Source: Alphaproteobacteria bacterium (GTDB lineage: Bacteria; Pseudomonadota; Alphaproteobacteria; RF32; UBA3637). From it: a stretch of 16,832 bases of DNA. The position numbers and the translations under genes are program-made. The notes under the pieces were generated by a model. It did no database searches and had not been told where the DNA came from. It saw only the letters and a program-made list of their open reading frames with translations. Where the stretch lies: contig JAGBRF010000077.1 in the NCBI GenBank assembly GCA_017632555.1, positions 1 through 16,832 on the forward strand, written 5' to 3'. Of this stretch, positions 1-7,707 are shown piece after piece (position 1 is the first letter of the stretch; each line of letters starts with the position of its first letter).

Positions 1-3000
1 GTTCAACAAAGTGACACAGGTAGCAGTTCCGCCACATTAAAAGGAACAATGACAGCAGAAGGTGCTGCTTTTGGTATTTCAAACTCTGGAACTATTACCA
101 ACGAAGCCGATTTGACTGTTAAAGGTGGTATTGAAAACGAAGGAACTTTTGTCAACAACGCAACTATCGTTTCCGATAATTCTCTTTACAATGGTGATGA
201 TGGCGTATTCACAAACAACGGTGGATTGACCATCTCTGACGTAGAAGATACAGCTATTTTCAATACAGGTGTTATTGCCTCCGGTGAAAATTCTACATAC
301 ACATTGAAAAACAATGGAGGAGAAGGCGTTGATGGTGGTGCTATTTACAACGAAGGATCTGTCACATTAGGTGATGGTGTCGTATTGGAAGGTAACAAAG
401 CCGATAATGGTGGTGCTATTTTCAATAAAGGTACTTTGACTATCGGTGATAACGCAACATTCTTAAACAACGACTTGGTTGCAGATTCCGGTGATGGTGC
501 CGACATTTACAACAATGGTGGATCTCTTGTTATCGGAGATGGTTTGACAGTGACACACACTGGTGACCATGTTGGTGACTGCGACATCTATTCAGACAAT
601 GGCGGTTCCGTTGAAATCGGTGACAACGCCACATTCAATGGTGGCGGTGATGCTATCGTGACAACAGGACCAACAGCAAACAGAGCAACATTGACTATTG
701 GTGACAATTCAAGTTTCAAAAACTTTGATGATGCCGCTATTATTGCTTGGAGCAATACAGATGCCACAATCGGTAAAAATGCTACATTCGACAACACAGG
801 TCTTGCAATTCAAAACTCTCGTAACAGTTCGACAACTGTTGACGATGGTTTTGTTGTCAAAAACGCCGGTAATGAAAACTGGGGTGCTGTATTGAACAGA
901 GCCAATGATGGTGGTGACGGCACAACAACTTTGGAATTCTTGGGTAAAGCAACATTCAAAGATAACACAAACTCTGCCTTGTATCAAAGATTGGGTGCTA
1001 TCGCAACATTTGATGGCGAAACAACCTTTGAAAACAACTCAACAACAGGCAATGGTGGTGCTATCAGAAACGTTGACGGAACAAGCACATATCATTCAAC
1101 TGTGACATTCAATGATAAAGTTACATTTACCGATAACTCCGCTGCACAAGGTGGCGCTATTTACAATGATGTAAACGGTGATATAACATTTAAAGATGAT
1201 GCTACATTCTCTAACAATACAGACGGTACTGGTGCTAATGATATCTACAACAAAGGTACAATCAACTTGACTGCCGGTGCAGATGAAACTTTAACGTTGA
1301 CTTTGGACGGTGGTATTGATGGTAATGGTACAATCAACGTAAACGGTGCAGGTACAGCCGCTATCGATGGTAAAGTAAAAGGTCAAACAGTTGCTGTTTC
1401 AACCGGTGAATTACACTTGAAGAACGGTGCTGCTGACGGTTCCAACTTGGAAGGTTCAACAGTTACGGTTGCTTCCGGTGCGACAATCAACACAATTGAT
1501 GAAACCATCAATGATTACTTGACAGACGACAAAGTTGTTTTGGCAAGTGGTGCAAACATTAAAGGTGATATCGATTTCGAAGGTGGTAAAGCCGATACAT
1601 ACGCTGCTTCCGGTTCAGTCAACTACAAAGTCGGTAACTTAGTTGGCGCTGTCGGTAAAGGCGAAAAGTTGATTCAAGTTGCTTCCGATGGAACAACAGT
1701 CAACAAAGATGGCGCATACGCTTGGTTCAACGCCGCTGACGGTTTGGTTTTGGAATCTTCCGGCAATGCCGATGGTAAAGTCAAAATTACCGGTTTGGCC
1801 GGTGGTATTGAAGAAGCCGCAGATGCTTCTGCTTCAGTTCCGACTATCGATTACGACTTTACAACAGACGAATCGATCAACACACCAAAAGCTTTCCAAG
1901 ATAACTTCAACTTGAATGGTGACGGTGCATCCACATTGACTTTGAATGCTGACGTAACGGTTACATCAGGTGCTGTTTTGAACGCAAACGATATGATCTT
2001 TGATGGTACCGGAACAATGAAGACAGCTCGCGGTTCTGAAACACACGTCAAAGATTCAGAATTCTTTGTCGATATCGAAAACAATGGTGTTTGGGTTTCC
2101 GACCCGACTACATATTGGGGAACAGTTACAAACAACACAACTGCTTCTTATGACAACGATACATTTGAAACAACGTCAGCTTTGGTCAACAATGACACAG
2201 CTTACTTTGAAAATGACGTGACATTCAAAGGTACAAGCATTACCGGTCAAGGTGATTTATACTTGGCAAGTGGTACAACTGCTTTCCAAACAACCGGTGG
2301 TACAATAAACGACAACGACATTTACTTGGCAAGTGGTGCTAAGTTCAGTGGTAAGATTGTCGGCGGTTCATTCGATTCGCTGAACAATGCTATCGATACC
2401 GGTTTGGGCACTATCGAAAATGCCGACTTGTATATCGATGCAAACTTAAGCGGAACAGGTACAGCTGATGCTTTTGCCGGTACAGATGGTTCAACAATCA
2501 AAGAAATCATCATCTTGGGTAATGATTACAATGCAGGAACCGATGAATTGAAGATCGCTGTTGGTGGTGCAACTCTTGACAGCAATGTCGCTATCTATGG
2601 TGCAAATTACTACACCAGCGTGACAAAAGATTCTTCAGGAAACTTGGTATTCAGCGATAAGTTGATCAATACATCAACTCTCCGCGGTACTGGTGACGGT
2701 TCAACAACATTCGTTGGTGATGTTGTCATCGGTGATAAAGCCGACACAACAACAATCGGTACTACTTCAGGCTTCCTTGAAACAAACGATACATACGAAT
2801 ATGCTCGTATAGTTTCAGCAGATGATGATGATGTAACAAGACTTGCAAAAGTCACTGTTACAGGTGATGATTACTTAACTGACGATGTCACTGCAACTTT
2901 GTATGCACAAGATACATCATCTAAGGTAGCACAAGTTGAAGTCAATGCTACAGATGAACAAGTTACAGTCACAGCGGCTAACGGCTTGGTAATCACTGAT

Positions 3001-6000
3001 GATGGTACAAACACTGCTACATTGACAGCTACTTCAACAGGTCTGAAACTTGATGGTGAAAAGGTTTTAGCTGGTGAAGCTGATACTTACACACCGGGCG
3101 TTGATGATGTAACGACTTACGTTGGAGCAAATGCTGCAAAATATGCTAATGTCGGAACAACAGCCGCTATAATCGGTGATGTAATGGCTGAAAAAGAAAG
3201 TTGGGCAAGTAAAGAATTCGGTTACAATGTAACAACAACCGATGCCAATACAGTCCTGACAGCTGCCGGATATTCAGATCAAAATGGCGACAGCAAAGTC
3301 GGTTTCTTGGATGCATTCACAGAAATTAAAACAGATACGACTGTAACGACTGCTGGAACTTATATTGCAACCGGTTCAGATGTTGCTGGTAACTTAGGTG
3401 CTTTGGATACAGCATTGGATGATACAGCTACAATTTTGGGACCAGCTCAAACAACAGCTGCTACAACAGGTTTGTTGGTTGGTGAAACAATCGGTAACAG
3501 CATTAACGTTGTTGACGCAGTTGACACATTGGCTAAAAATGCTGTCAGCTTGTCTGCTGATAACACATTCACCGGTTTGAATACATTCAAAAATGACGGT
3601 GGTATTGCTATCCAAGACAGCACAGGTGCTAACTCAACACGTTTGAAAGCAACTGCCGATGGTTTGAGTGTTGACCGTAACGTGGAAGCAACAGGCTTCA
3701 AGATTGCTGGTCAAGCTCCGGTTGTCACATCAATCGATGTTGATGGTACGGGTGTAACAAGTGCTGCCGCTGCCGCAAATATCATGGCAACTGCTGCTAC
3801 GGTTTACCAAGGGGCTGAAAATGGTGTATACACCGGAACAAAAGTAAACGGTGATACAACAACAACACACACAATCAACAGTGCAATTGCAAAAACAAAC
3901 GCAACTTTGAACAATGTGTTGACAACAGCCGGTACAGAAATCGACTCTGCCAAAGTTGATGTTCAATGGAACAGTACAGACAGCAACCTTGCAACAGTTT
4001 TGGGTAATGGTACATACACATCCACAACAACGGTTGCCGCAGGTGATTCTGTCACAACAGCGGTCAGCAAGTTAGATACAGCTGTTGACACAATCAATAC
4101 GAATATCGGTACATTGTCATCATTGACAACAACTGATAAATCTTCATTGGTCAATGCTGTTAACGAAGTTGCCGGTGAAGTTAGTGGAATATCAGATATC
4201 ATCGGTACTCCGCAAACAGCCAACGCAACATCCGGTATCTTGACAGGTTATGCAATCAACGGTAACGGTACAGCAACAGACAAGACTTTGGTTGACGCTG
4301 TTGACTATGTTGCTCATAATGCAGCCGGTTTGTCCTTGAATAACACATTCAGTGGTAACAATACATTTACCGGTACGACACAATTCAACGGTGCAACAAA
4401 CACATTCGGTGCAACACCGGGTAGCCAAGTTATCATTGACAACCTTGGCGACTTGACAGTTGACAAGAATTTGGTTATTGGCAGTGCTAATGCAAACACA
4501 AGCACATCAGCCGGTATATTGAATATGGGCGGTAACGATTTGACAGGCATCAAAGACTTGACAACAACCGGTGACGCTACAATCGGTGGTGATGCTTCTG
4601 TTGGCGGTGACTTGGCCGTTACAGGTGACATCAGTGCTGCTACATTGACAACAACGGGTGCCGCTACGGTCGGTTCATTAGATATCGGCGCAACAGGTTA
4701 CGGTATCACATCACTTGGTGCTGCAACATTTGCCGGAACGAACGTTGCTTCGTTAGATATCGGTACAACAGGTGCTGGATTTGATGCTTCCGGTAACGCA
4801 ACAACCGGTACATTGACAATCGGTGGTGCTAATGCAATCAGCGGTACAGCCGGTACATTGAATATGGGCGGTACCGATTTGACAGGCATCAAAGACTTGA
4901 CAACACCCGGTGACGCTACAATCGGTGGTGACATTATGGTTAGTGGTGACGCCCTGATTAATGGTGATACTGGTATTGTTGGTGATTTGTCTGTCTTGGG
5001 TGATACGGACTTACTCGACACATCAGTAACAGGCACATTGACAGTCACGGATGGTACTAATGCATTCGCAATGCAAAGCAAAACTGTTACAGTTGACGGT
5101 GCCGGTGCTAACGTGTTAGAAGTTGCCGGTGATGTATTGTCAACCGGTACGGTTTACAGCGATGGTTTGACTGTTACAACAGCTACCGGAACGGATACAT
5201 ACACAACTGTATTCAATGTTGATAATACAGGCAGTATCACATCCGATATGTTCACAACAAACGTAGGTGCTGATACAATCACAATCGGTAATGCAACTAC
5301 TGGTGCGACAGCAACAGACGTTTTGGGCACATTGAGTTTGAACTCTGGTACAGATGTAGCTGACTCTATCGATGCTACCGGTTTAGCAAGAAGTGCTGCT
5401 GGTACAGCAACGACATTGACAACTCAAACATCAGTTGTTGCTACAATCGCTGCTCAAGCTGAAGATGCAACATACACCAACACCATTGCGACGGGTAGTA
5501 ACGTAACAGCTACTACATTGGGTGGCGCTATCGGTGATTTGGATGCTGCTATCGGTGACAGAACATACACGAATGATTTCATCATCGCAGATGGTCAAGA
5601 TGTCGCAACATCCTTGGATGCTATCGACACAGTCATCGGTGATTACACCAACTTGTCAAATGCGAACGGTAACTTAACAGGTACTGATTTGACATCTGAC
5701 TTAGATTCCATCGATGTTGCTATCGGTAACAGAACTTACACGAACGGTTACAATGTCACATCCGCAGAAGATTTGACAACATCCATCGATAAATTGGATA
5801 CTGTAATCGGCGATCCAACAACTTTGAGTACGACAAACGGTCACTTGACAACAACGGGTGATATCGTTACGAACTTGAACGCTTTGGATGGCGCTATCGG
5901 TAACACAACATTCACAGGAACAAACGCTGCTGGTTCAGCTGACTTGACGGTTGCTACAAACGCTTTGGATGCTGCAATCGGTGATGTCAGCCAATTCTCA

Positions 6001-6333
6001 AGCGGACGTTATGTCAAATCTGCAACAAATACATCTGATGCTATCATGGCTTTGGATGAACACTTAGACATGACGGAAGAACGTGTTCGCAGAGTGGAAA
6101 AAGAAATGCGTGGAGGCATTGCTTCTATGGCTGCTATGTCCGCTTTGGTTCCGAACGCAAGAGCCGCAGGCGATACTCAATTGGCAGTGGGTGTTGGCGC
6201 TTATCGTGATCATCAAGGTATTGCGGTTGGTGGTTTCCACTACTTCAACGACAACATCTTGGCTAACGTTGGTGCTTCCTACGGTGGTGACAAGAGTACG
6301 GTATTCCGTGCAGGTGTTACATTCGGTTGGTAA
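1..6333 (+). CDS. Giant trimeric autotransporter adhesin (type Vc), 5' end outside window
   Basis: This is a surface adhesin predicted to trimerise and anchor in the outer membrane. The frame is open from base 1. The first ATG (49) has no ribosome site or signal peptide, so the real start lies upstream and 2,110 codons are visible. Order: Pmp-like beta-helix repeats with GGAI and IGDNATF-type motifs (about nt 50-1270); a long Thr/Asn/Gly/Ala-rich passenger; phage-fibre-like NTFTG segments (about 3550 and 4340); IGGD/LTTTGDA repeats (4500-4930); six LD..IGD stalk repeats (5539-5985); a short charged helix (TEERVRRVEKEMRGG); and a terminal four-strand YadA-type anchor ending in GW. I noticed only one Cys (about nt 580). 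The anchor is recognisable from the YadA family. GGAI repeats are better known from type Va Pmp proteins of Chlamydia, so the combination is odd. Ligand and trimerisation are inferred. Confidence 0.88.
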   Translation, partial: VQQSDTGSSSATLKGTMTAEGAAFGISNSGTITNEADLTVKGGIENEGTFVNNATIVSDNSLYNGDDGVFTNNGGLTISDVEDTAIFNTGVIASGENSTYTLKNNGGEGVDGGAIYNEGSVTLGDGVVLEGNKADNGGAIFNKGTLTIGDNATFLNNDLVADSGDGADIYNNGGSLVIGDGLTVTHTGDHVGDCDIYSDNGGSVEIGDNATFNGGGDAIVTTGPTANRATLTIGDNSSFKNFDDAAIIAWSNTDATIGKNATFDNTGLAIQNSRNSSTTVDDGFVVKNAGNENWGAVLNRANDGGDGTTTLEFLGKATFKDNTNSALYQRLGAIATFDGETTFENNSTTGNGGAIRNVDGTSTYHSTVTFNDKVTFTDNSAAQGGAIYNDVNGDITFKDDATFSNNTDGTGANDIYNKGTINLTAGADETLTLTLDGGIDGNGTINVNGAGTAAIDGKVKGQTVAVSTGELHLKNGAADGSNLEGSTVTVASGATINTIDETINDYLTDDKVVLASGANIKGDIDFEGGKADTYAASGSVNYKVGNLVGAVGKGEKLIQVASDGTTVNKDGAYAWFNAADGLVLESSGNADGKVKITGLAGGIEEAADASASVPTIDYDFTTDESINTPKAFQDNFNLNGDGASTLTLNADVTVTSGAVLNANDMIFDGTGTMKTARGSETHVKDSEFFVDIENNGVWVSDPTTYWGTVTNNTTASYDNDTFETTSALVNNDTAYFENDVTFKGTSITGQGDLYLASGTTAFQTTGGTINDNDIYLASGAKFSGKIVGGSFDSLNNAIDTGLGTIENADLYIDANLSGTGTADAFAGTDGSTIKEIIILGNDYNAGTDELKIAVGGATLDSNVAIYGANYYTSVTKDSSGNLVFSDKLINTSTLRGTGDGSTTFVGDVVIGDKADTTTIGTTSGFLETNDTYEYARIVSADDDDVTRLAKVTVTGDDYLTDDVTATLYAQDTSSKVAQVEVNATDEQVTVTAANGLVITDDGTNTATLTATSTGLKLDGEKVLAGEADTYTPGVDDVTTYVGANAAKYANVGTTAAIIGDVMAEKESWASKEFGYNVTTTDANTVLTAAGYSDQNGDSKVGFLDAFTEIKTDTTVTTAGTYIATGSDVAGNLGALDTALDDTATILGPAQTTAATTGLLVGETIGNSINVVDAVDTLAKNAVSLSADNTFTGLNTFKNDGGIAIQDSTGANSTRLKATADGLSVDRNVEATGFKIAGQAPVVTSIDVDGTGVTSAAAAANIMATAATVYQGAENGVYTGTKVNGDTTTTHTINSAIAKTNATLNNVLTTAGTEIDSAKVDVQWNSTDSNLATVLGNGTYTSTTTVAAGDSVTTAVSKLDTAVDTINTNIGTLSSLTTTDKSSLVNAVNEVAGEVSGISDIIGTPQTANATSGILTGYAINGNGTATDKTLVDAVDYVAHNAAGLSLNNTFSGNNTFTGTTQFNGATNTFGATPGSQVIIDNLGDLTVDKNLVIGSANANTSTSAGILNMGGNDLTGIKDLTTTGDATIGGDASVGGDLAVTGDISAATLTTTGAATVGSLDIGATGYGITSLGAATFAGTNVASLDIGTTGAGFDASGNATTGTLTIGGANAISGTAGTLNMGGTDLTGIKDLTTPGDATIGGDIMVSGDALINGDTGIVGDLSVLGDTDLLDTSVTGTLTVTDGTNAFAMQSKTVTVDGAGANVLEVAGDVLSTGTVYSDGLTVTTATGTDTYTTVFNVDNTGSITSDMFTTNVGADTITIGNATTGATATDVLGTLSLNSGTDVADSIDATGLARSAAGTATTLTTQTSVVATIAAQAEDATYTNTIATGSNVTATTLGGAIGDLDAAIGDRTYTNDFIIADGQDVATSLDAIDTVIGDYTNLSNANGNLTGTDLTSDLDSIDVAIGNRTYTNGYNVTSAEDLTTSIDKLDTVIGDPTTLSTTNGHLTTTGDIVTNLNALDGAIGNTTFTGTNAAGSADLTVATNALDAAIGDVSQFSSGRYVKSATNTSDAIMALDEHLDMTEERVRRVEKEMRGGIASMAAMSALVPNARAAGDTQLAVGVGAYRDHQGIAVGGFHYFNDNILANVGASYGGDKSTVFRAGVTFGW
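286..1260 (+). repeat. Pmp-like GGAI / IGDNATF beta-helix repeat region of the adhesin
   Basis: The translation contains four GGAI motifs (codons near 334, 409, 1054 and 1153) followed by (Y/F/R)N, and diverged relatives such as GADIYN and NDIYN. They alternate with (T/V/E)IGDNATF-like strands spaced about 20-30 residues apart. This resembles the GG(A/I) and FxxN repeats of chlamydial polymorphic membrane proteins and predicts a right-handed beta-helix. The repeats are diverged in DNA, so this is an old protein-level repeat rather than a recent duplication. The structure is inferred from the pattern. Confidence 0.7.
3427..3600 (+). repeat. Adhesin internal module, copy A (partner about 4195-4400)
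   Basis: The encoded segment runs from an ILGPAQT-like start through VDAVDTLAKNA to NTFTGLNTF. A second copy around 4195-4400 runs IIGTPQT, VDAVDYVAHNA, NTFSGNNTF. The two are clearly homologous at protein level, about 765 bases apart, and both end in the NTF.G.NTF motif common in phage tail fibres and other elongated trimeric fibres. This suggests growth of the stalk by duplication of a long unit. Confidence 0.65.
4195..4400 (+). repeat. Adhesin internal module, copy B (partner 3427-3600)
   Basis: This is the second copy of the module described at 3427-3600. It carries a short insertion before the VDAVD motif (GNGTATDKT) that copy A lacks, and it continues into NTFSGNNTFTGTTQF. Divergence at DNA level indicates an older duplication than the 85-base pair of repeats at 4507 and 4846. 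Confidence 0.65.
4507..4591 (+). repeat. 85-bp near-identical direct repeat, copy 1
   Basis: This copy encodes AGILNMGGNDLTGIKDL and then a TTTGDATIGG-type stretch. It matches 4846-4930 with only about three or four base differences that I could find, at a fixed offset of 339 bases (113 codons, in frame). Such near identity inside a coding repeat points to recent duplication or gene conversion within the adhesin. Confidence 0.8.
4846..4930 (+). repeat. 85-bp near-identical direct repeat, copy 2
   Basis: This is the partner of 4507-4591, 339 bases downstream and in frame. The differences seen change Ile to Thr, Asn to Thr and Thr to Pro. Recombination between the two copies would delete 113 codons without breaking the frame, so the locus could vary in length between strains. 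Confidence 0.8.
5539..5985 (+). repeat. Six-copy LD..IGD/N stalk repeat of the adhesin
   Basis: Six diverged copies of a (L/I)Dx(L/I)DxxIG(D/N) motif occur about 27-30 residues apart. Two linker types alternate: one with RTYTN or TFTG after the motif, and one with (Y/P)TxLS-x-(A/T)NG. The alternation suggests a two-unit super-repeat of roughly 56-58 residues. Related motifs lie earlier (near 3397 and 4060). By position, between passenger and membrane anchor, this is probably the stalk of the trimer. Confidence 0.7.
6052..6333 (+). other. YadA-type C-terminal membrane anchor domain of the adhesin
   Basis: The last 90 or so residues begin with a short amphipathic, charged helix (EHLDMTEERVRRVEKEM), pass through the GGIASMAAMSAL segment typical of YadA anchors, and then give four alternating beta strands: TQLAVGVGAY, GIAVGGFHYF, ILANVGASYG and STVFRAGVTFGW. 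Three chains would form a 12-stranded outer-membrane barrel. The aromatic last residue (Trp) fits recognition by the Bam machinery. Confidence 0.88.
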
Positions 6334-6344
6334 GCCTAAACAAA

Positions 6345-6381
6345 CAAAAAAAACCCCGGCTGATTTAGTCGGGGTTTTTTT
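6345..6381 (+). terminator. Rho-independent terminator of the adhesin gene
   Basis: CCCCGGCT and AGTCGGGG form an 8-bp stem (one G-U pair) with a 5-base loop, preceded by an A run and followed by seven T. It starts about 12 bases after the adhesin stop codon. The A run on the left could also allow some function on the other strand. Confidence 0.92.
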
Positions 6382-6382
6382 G

Positions 6383-6411
6383 TTGCATTGTTTTTTAAAA
6401 TGTGCTAAAAG
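6383..6411 (+). promoter_or_regulatory. Predicted promoter of the 6447 gene (extended -10)
   Basis: TTGCAT (6383-6388) lies 17 bases from TAAAAG (6406-6411), which is preceded by TGC, the extended -10 signature. An alternative -10, TATATT (6417-6422), pairs with a poor -35 (TTTAAA). The first choice closely resembles the EIIA promoter at 14836, which also has TTGCA, a 17-base spacer and TGTGCTA. Prediction from sequence only. Confidence 0.5.
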
Positions 6412-6446
6412 GGTTCTATATTAAAAATTAAATGAAAGGATTTACC

Positions 6447-7139
6447 ATGAAAGAAACAAACAAAAAGACAAAAAAAGCCTATGTTTTAGGTGCTATCGGC
6501 ATTGTCGGTGCTGCGGCTGTTGCTGCCCTTATCGTGTCATACATCAATTGCCCGGTCAGAAAAGCTAAACAATTTGAAAAAGAATTTGTTGCCGTTTGCC
6601 AAGAAGAATTCAAAAACGAAAAAGATATTTGCACTTTCATAAACGATCGTTTAACACAAAAAGAAAAAGAATCTTATATGGCGCTTATCAAACATTTGAA
6701 AGAAACGGGCAAGAAAGCTTTGGATAAAGAAGCTTTGCAAATTGCTTCTGCAGATGAAATATTGGACATCAATTTGAAAGTTCGTGCCAGCCGCGCTGAT
6801 TTAATCCGTCAAGCGACATTGAACAAAATTCAACGTAATACATTCTCCGGCAATTATGAATGTATCAGAAGCGCTTGGACAAACGATTTATCCAACGAAG
6901 AAGTTTTATTCTTACAACTTCCGCAAGTTCAAAAAATTGATTCTTTAAAAGAACTTTCCTTGAAAAATCCGAACGTCAGACAAATGTACATCAATGCTTC
7001 TTCAAAATTGATTGTCTGTATGGATCAAAAAACACAACAACGTTATGTGGAAGAATTGAAATTATTGACGCCTCAACCGGCAGAAAAGAAACCGGCTCCA
7101 AAGAAAAAGGCACCAACGACAGAAGAAAAGAAAGAATAA
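6447..7139 (+). CDS. Uncharacterised single-pass membrane protein with Lys/Pro-rich tail
   Basis: I do not recognise this 230-residue protein. The start at 6447 is chosen because AAAGGA lies about 7 bases upstream; the in-frame ATG at 6432 lies before that ribosome site and would add only five residues. Visible parts: a basic N-terminus (residues 1-10), one hydrophobic helix (about 11-32, Ala/Gly/Val-rich), a helical, charged body containing four or five Cys, and a Pro/Lys-rich tail (about 208-230). With Lys before the helix and an Arg/Lys patch after it, topology is uncertain; a helical domain of this kind could sit on either side of the inner membrane. It stands alone between two terminators, so it is probably monocistronic. 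No catalytic motif was seen. Confidence 0.85.
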   Translation: MKETNKKTKKAYVLGAIGIVGAAAVAALIVSYINCPVRKAKQFEKEFVAVCQEEFKNEKDICTFINDRLTQKEKESYMALIKHLKETGKKALDKEALQIASADEILDINLKVRASRADLIRQATLNKIQRNTFSGNYECIRSAWTNDLSNEEVLFLQLPQVQKIDSLKELSLKNPNVRQMYINASSKLIVCMDQKTQQRYVEELKLLTPQPAEKKPAPKKKAPTTEEKKE

Positions 7140-7142
7140 CAA

Positions 7143-7170
7143 AAAAAGCCGTCCATCAGGGCGGCTTTTT
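7143..7170. terminator. Bidirectional Rho-independent terminator between convergent genes
   Basis: AAAAAGCCGTCC and GGGCGGCTTTTT form a long stem with a 4-base ATCA loop, giving a T run on both strands. It sits between the stop of the membrane protein (+) and the stop of the DUF2059 gene (-), and can serve both. Confidence 0.9.
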
Positions 7171-7186
7171 AAATGGTGTAGCAAAC

Positions 7187-7681
7187 TTATCTGCGGGCCT
7201 TTCTTGTCATACAAGCTTGCATTTCGACTTGGGAACGTGTTTTATATTTTTTCTTTAAATCCTGCACCAACGTTTCCATTTGCGGACTGACTTTCTTCAT
7301 ATAAGAAATCATCGTTTCATTTATTGTTTGGCTGACCTTTGGAAGCAATGTTATTGTTTTCTTTCCGACCGGTGTTTTGTAAAAAGCCAAAATTTCATCG
7401 ATTTCTGCTTCCGTAAAGTTTTTGCCGTAAAAATCTTTTGCAACACGAATAACCGTATCGTTGACATCCAAAATGTTTTTTACTTGTCTTGTAACGATTG
7501 TTTTCTCCGCTTCGGTCATAACAAAGCTGCAATCTATCGGATCCATAATTTGTCTGTCCACTTCACTGCCTATGGCATCAAGTTGGAATAGCGCAACCAA
7601 TTCTTTTACTTTTTCGTCTTTACCCGCATAAGCCGGAAAAGCCAAAGTTGCTATCAAACAAGCTATTATAATTTTTTTCAT
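7187..7681 (-). CDS. Secreted DUF2059 domain protein
   Basis: This is a 164-residue exported protein. Residues 1-19 are a typical Sec signal peptide (basic start, hydrophobic core, AYA before a predicted cut at Gly20), so it should act in the periplasm. The mature part is helical and carries the DUF2059 hallmark around residues 89-108: FTEAEIDEILAFYKTPVGKK. The function of DUF2059 is not established. Cys51 and Cys157 could form a disulfide. A good AAGGAAG ribosome site precedes the ATG. It starts 26 bases after the PHP-GH77 gene with no terminator between, so it is probably the last gene of that operon, ending at the bidirectional terminator at 7143. Confidence 0.88.
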   Translation of the reverse strand: MKKIIIACLIATLAFPAYAGKDEKVKELVALFQLDAIGSEVDRQIMDPIDCSFVMTEAEKTIVTRQVKNILDVNDTVIRVAKDFYGKNFTEAEIDEILAFYKTPVGKKTITLLPKVSQTINETMISYMKKVSPQMETLVQDLKKKYKTRSQVEMQACMTRKARR

Positions 7682-7707
7682 TTTATCTTCCTTTCTTTTG
7701 TTTATAC

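Noticed and set aside
49..51. First ATG as the true start of the adhesin
   Set aside because: The frame is open back to base 1, there is no ribosome site before it and no signal peptide after it. The gene must begin upstream of the window.
4507..4930. CRISPR-like or mobile-element repeats
   Set aside because: Only two copies occur, in frame inside a coding repeat region, with no spacers of regular length, terminal inverted repeats or transposase.
709..5081. Many antisense and alternative-frame open frames within the adhesin, including very Cys-rich ones
   Set aside because: They mirror the repetitive ACA/GGT/GAT codons of the adhesin, lack ribosome sites, and have skewed composition. They are shadows.
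6432..6446. Upstream ATG for the membrane protein gene
   Set aside because: It lies before the AAAGGA ribosome site, which is well placed for the ATG at 6447.
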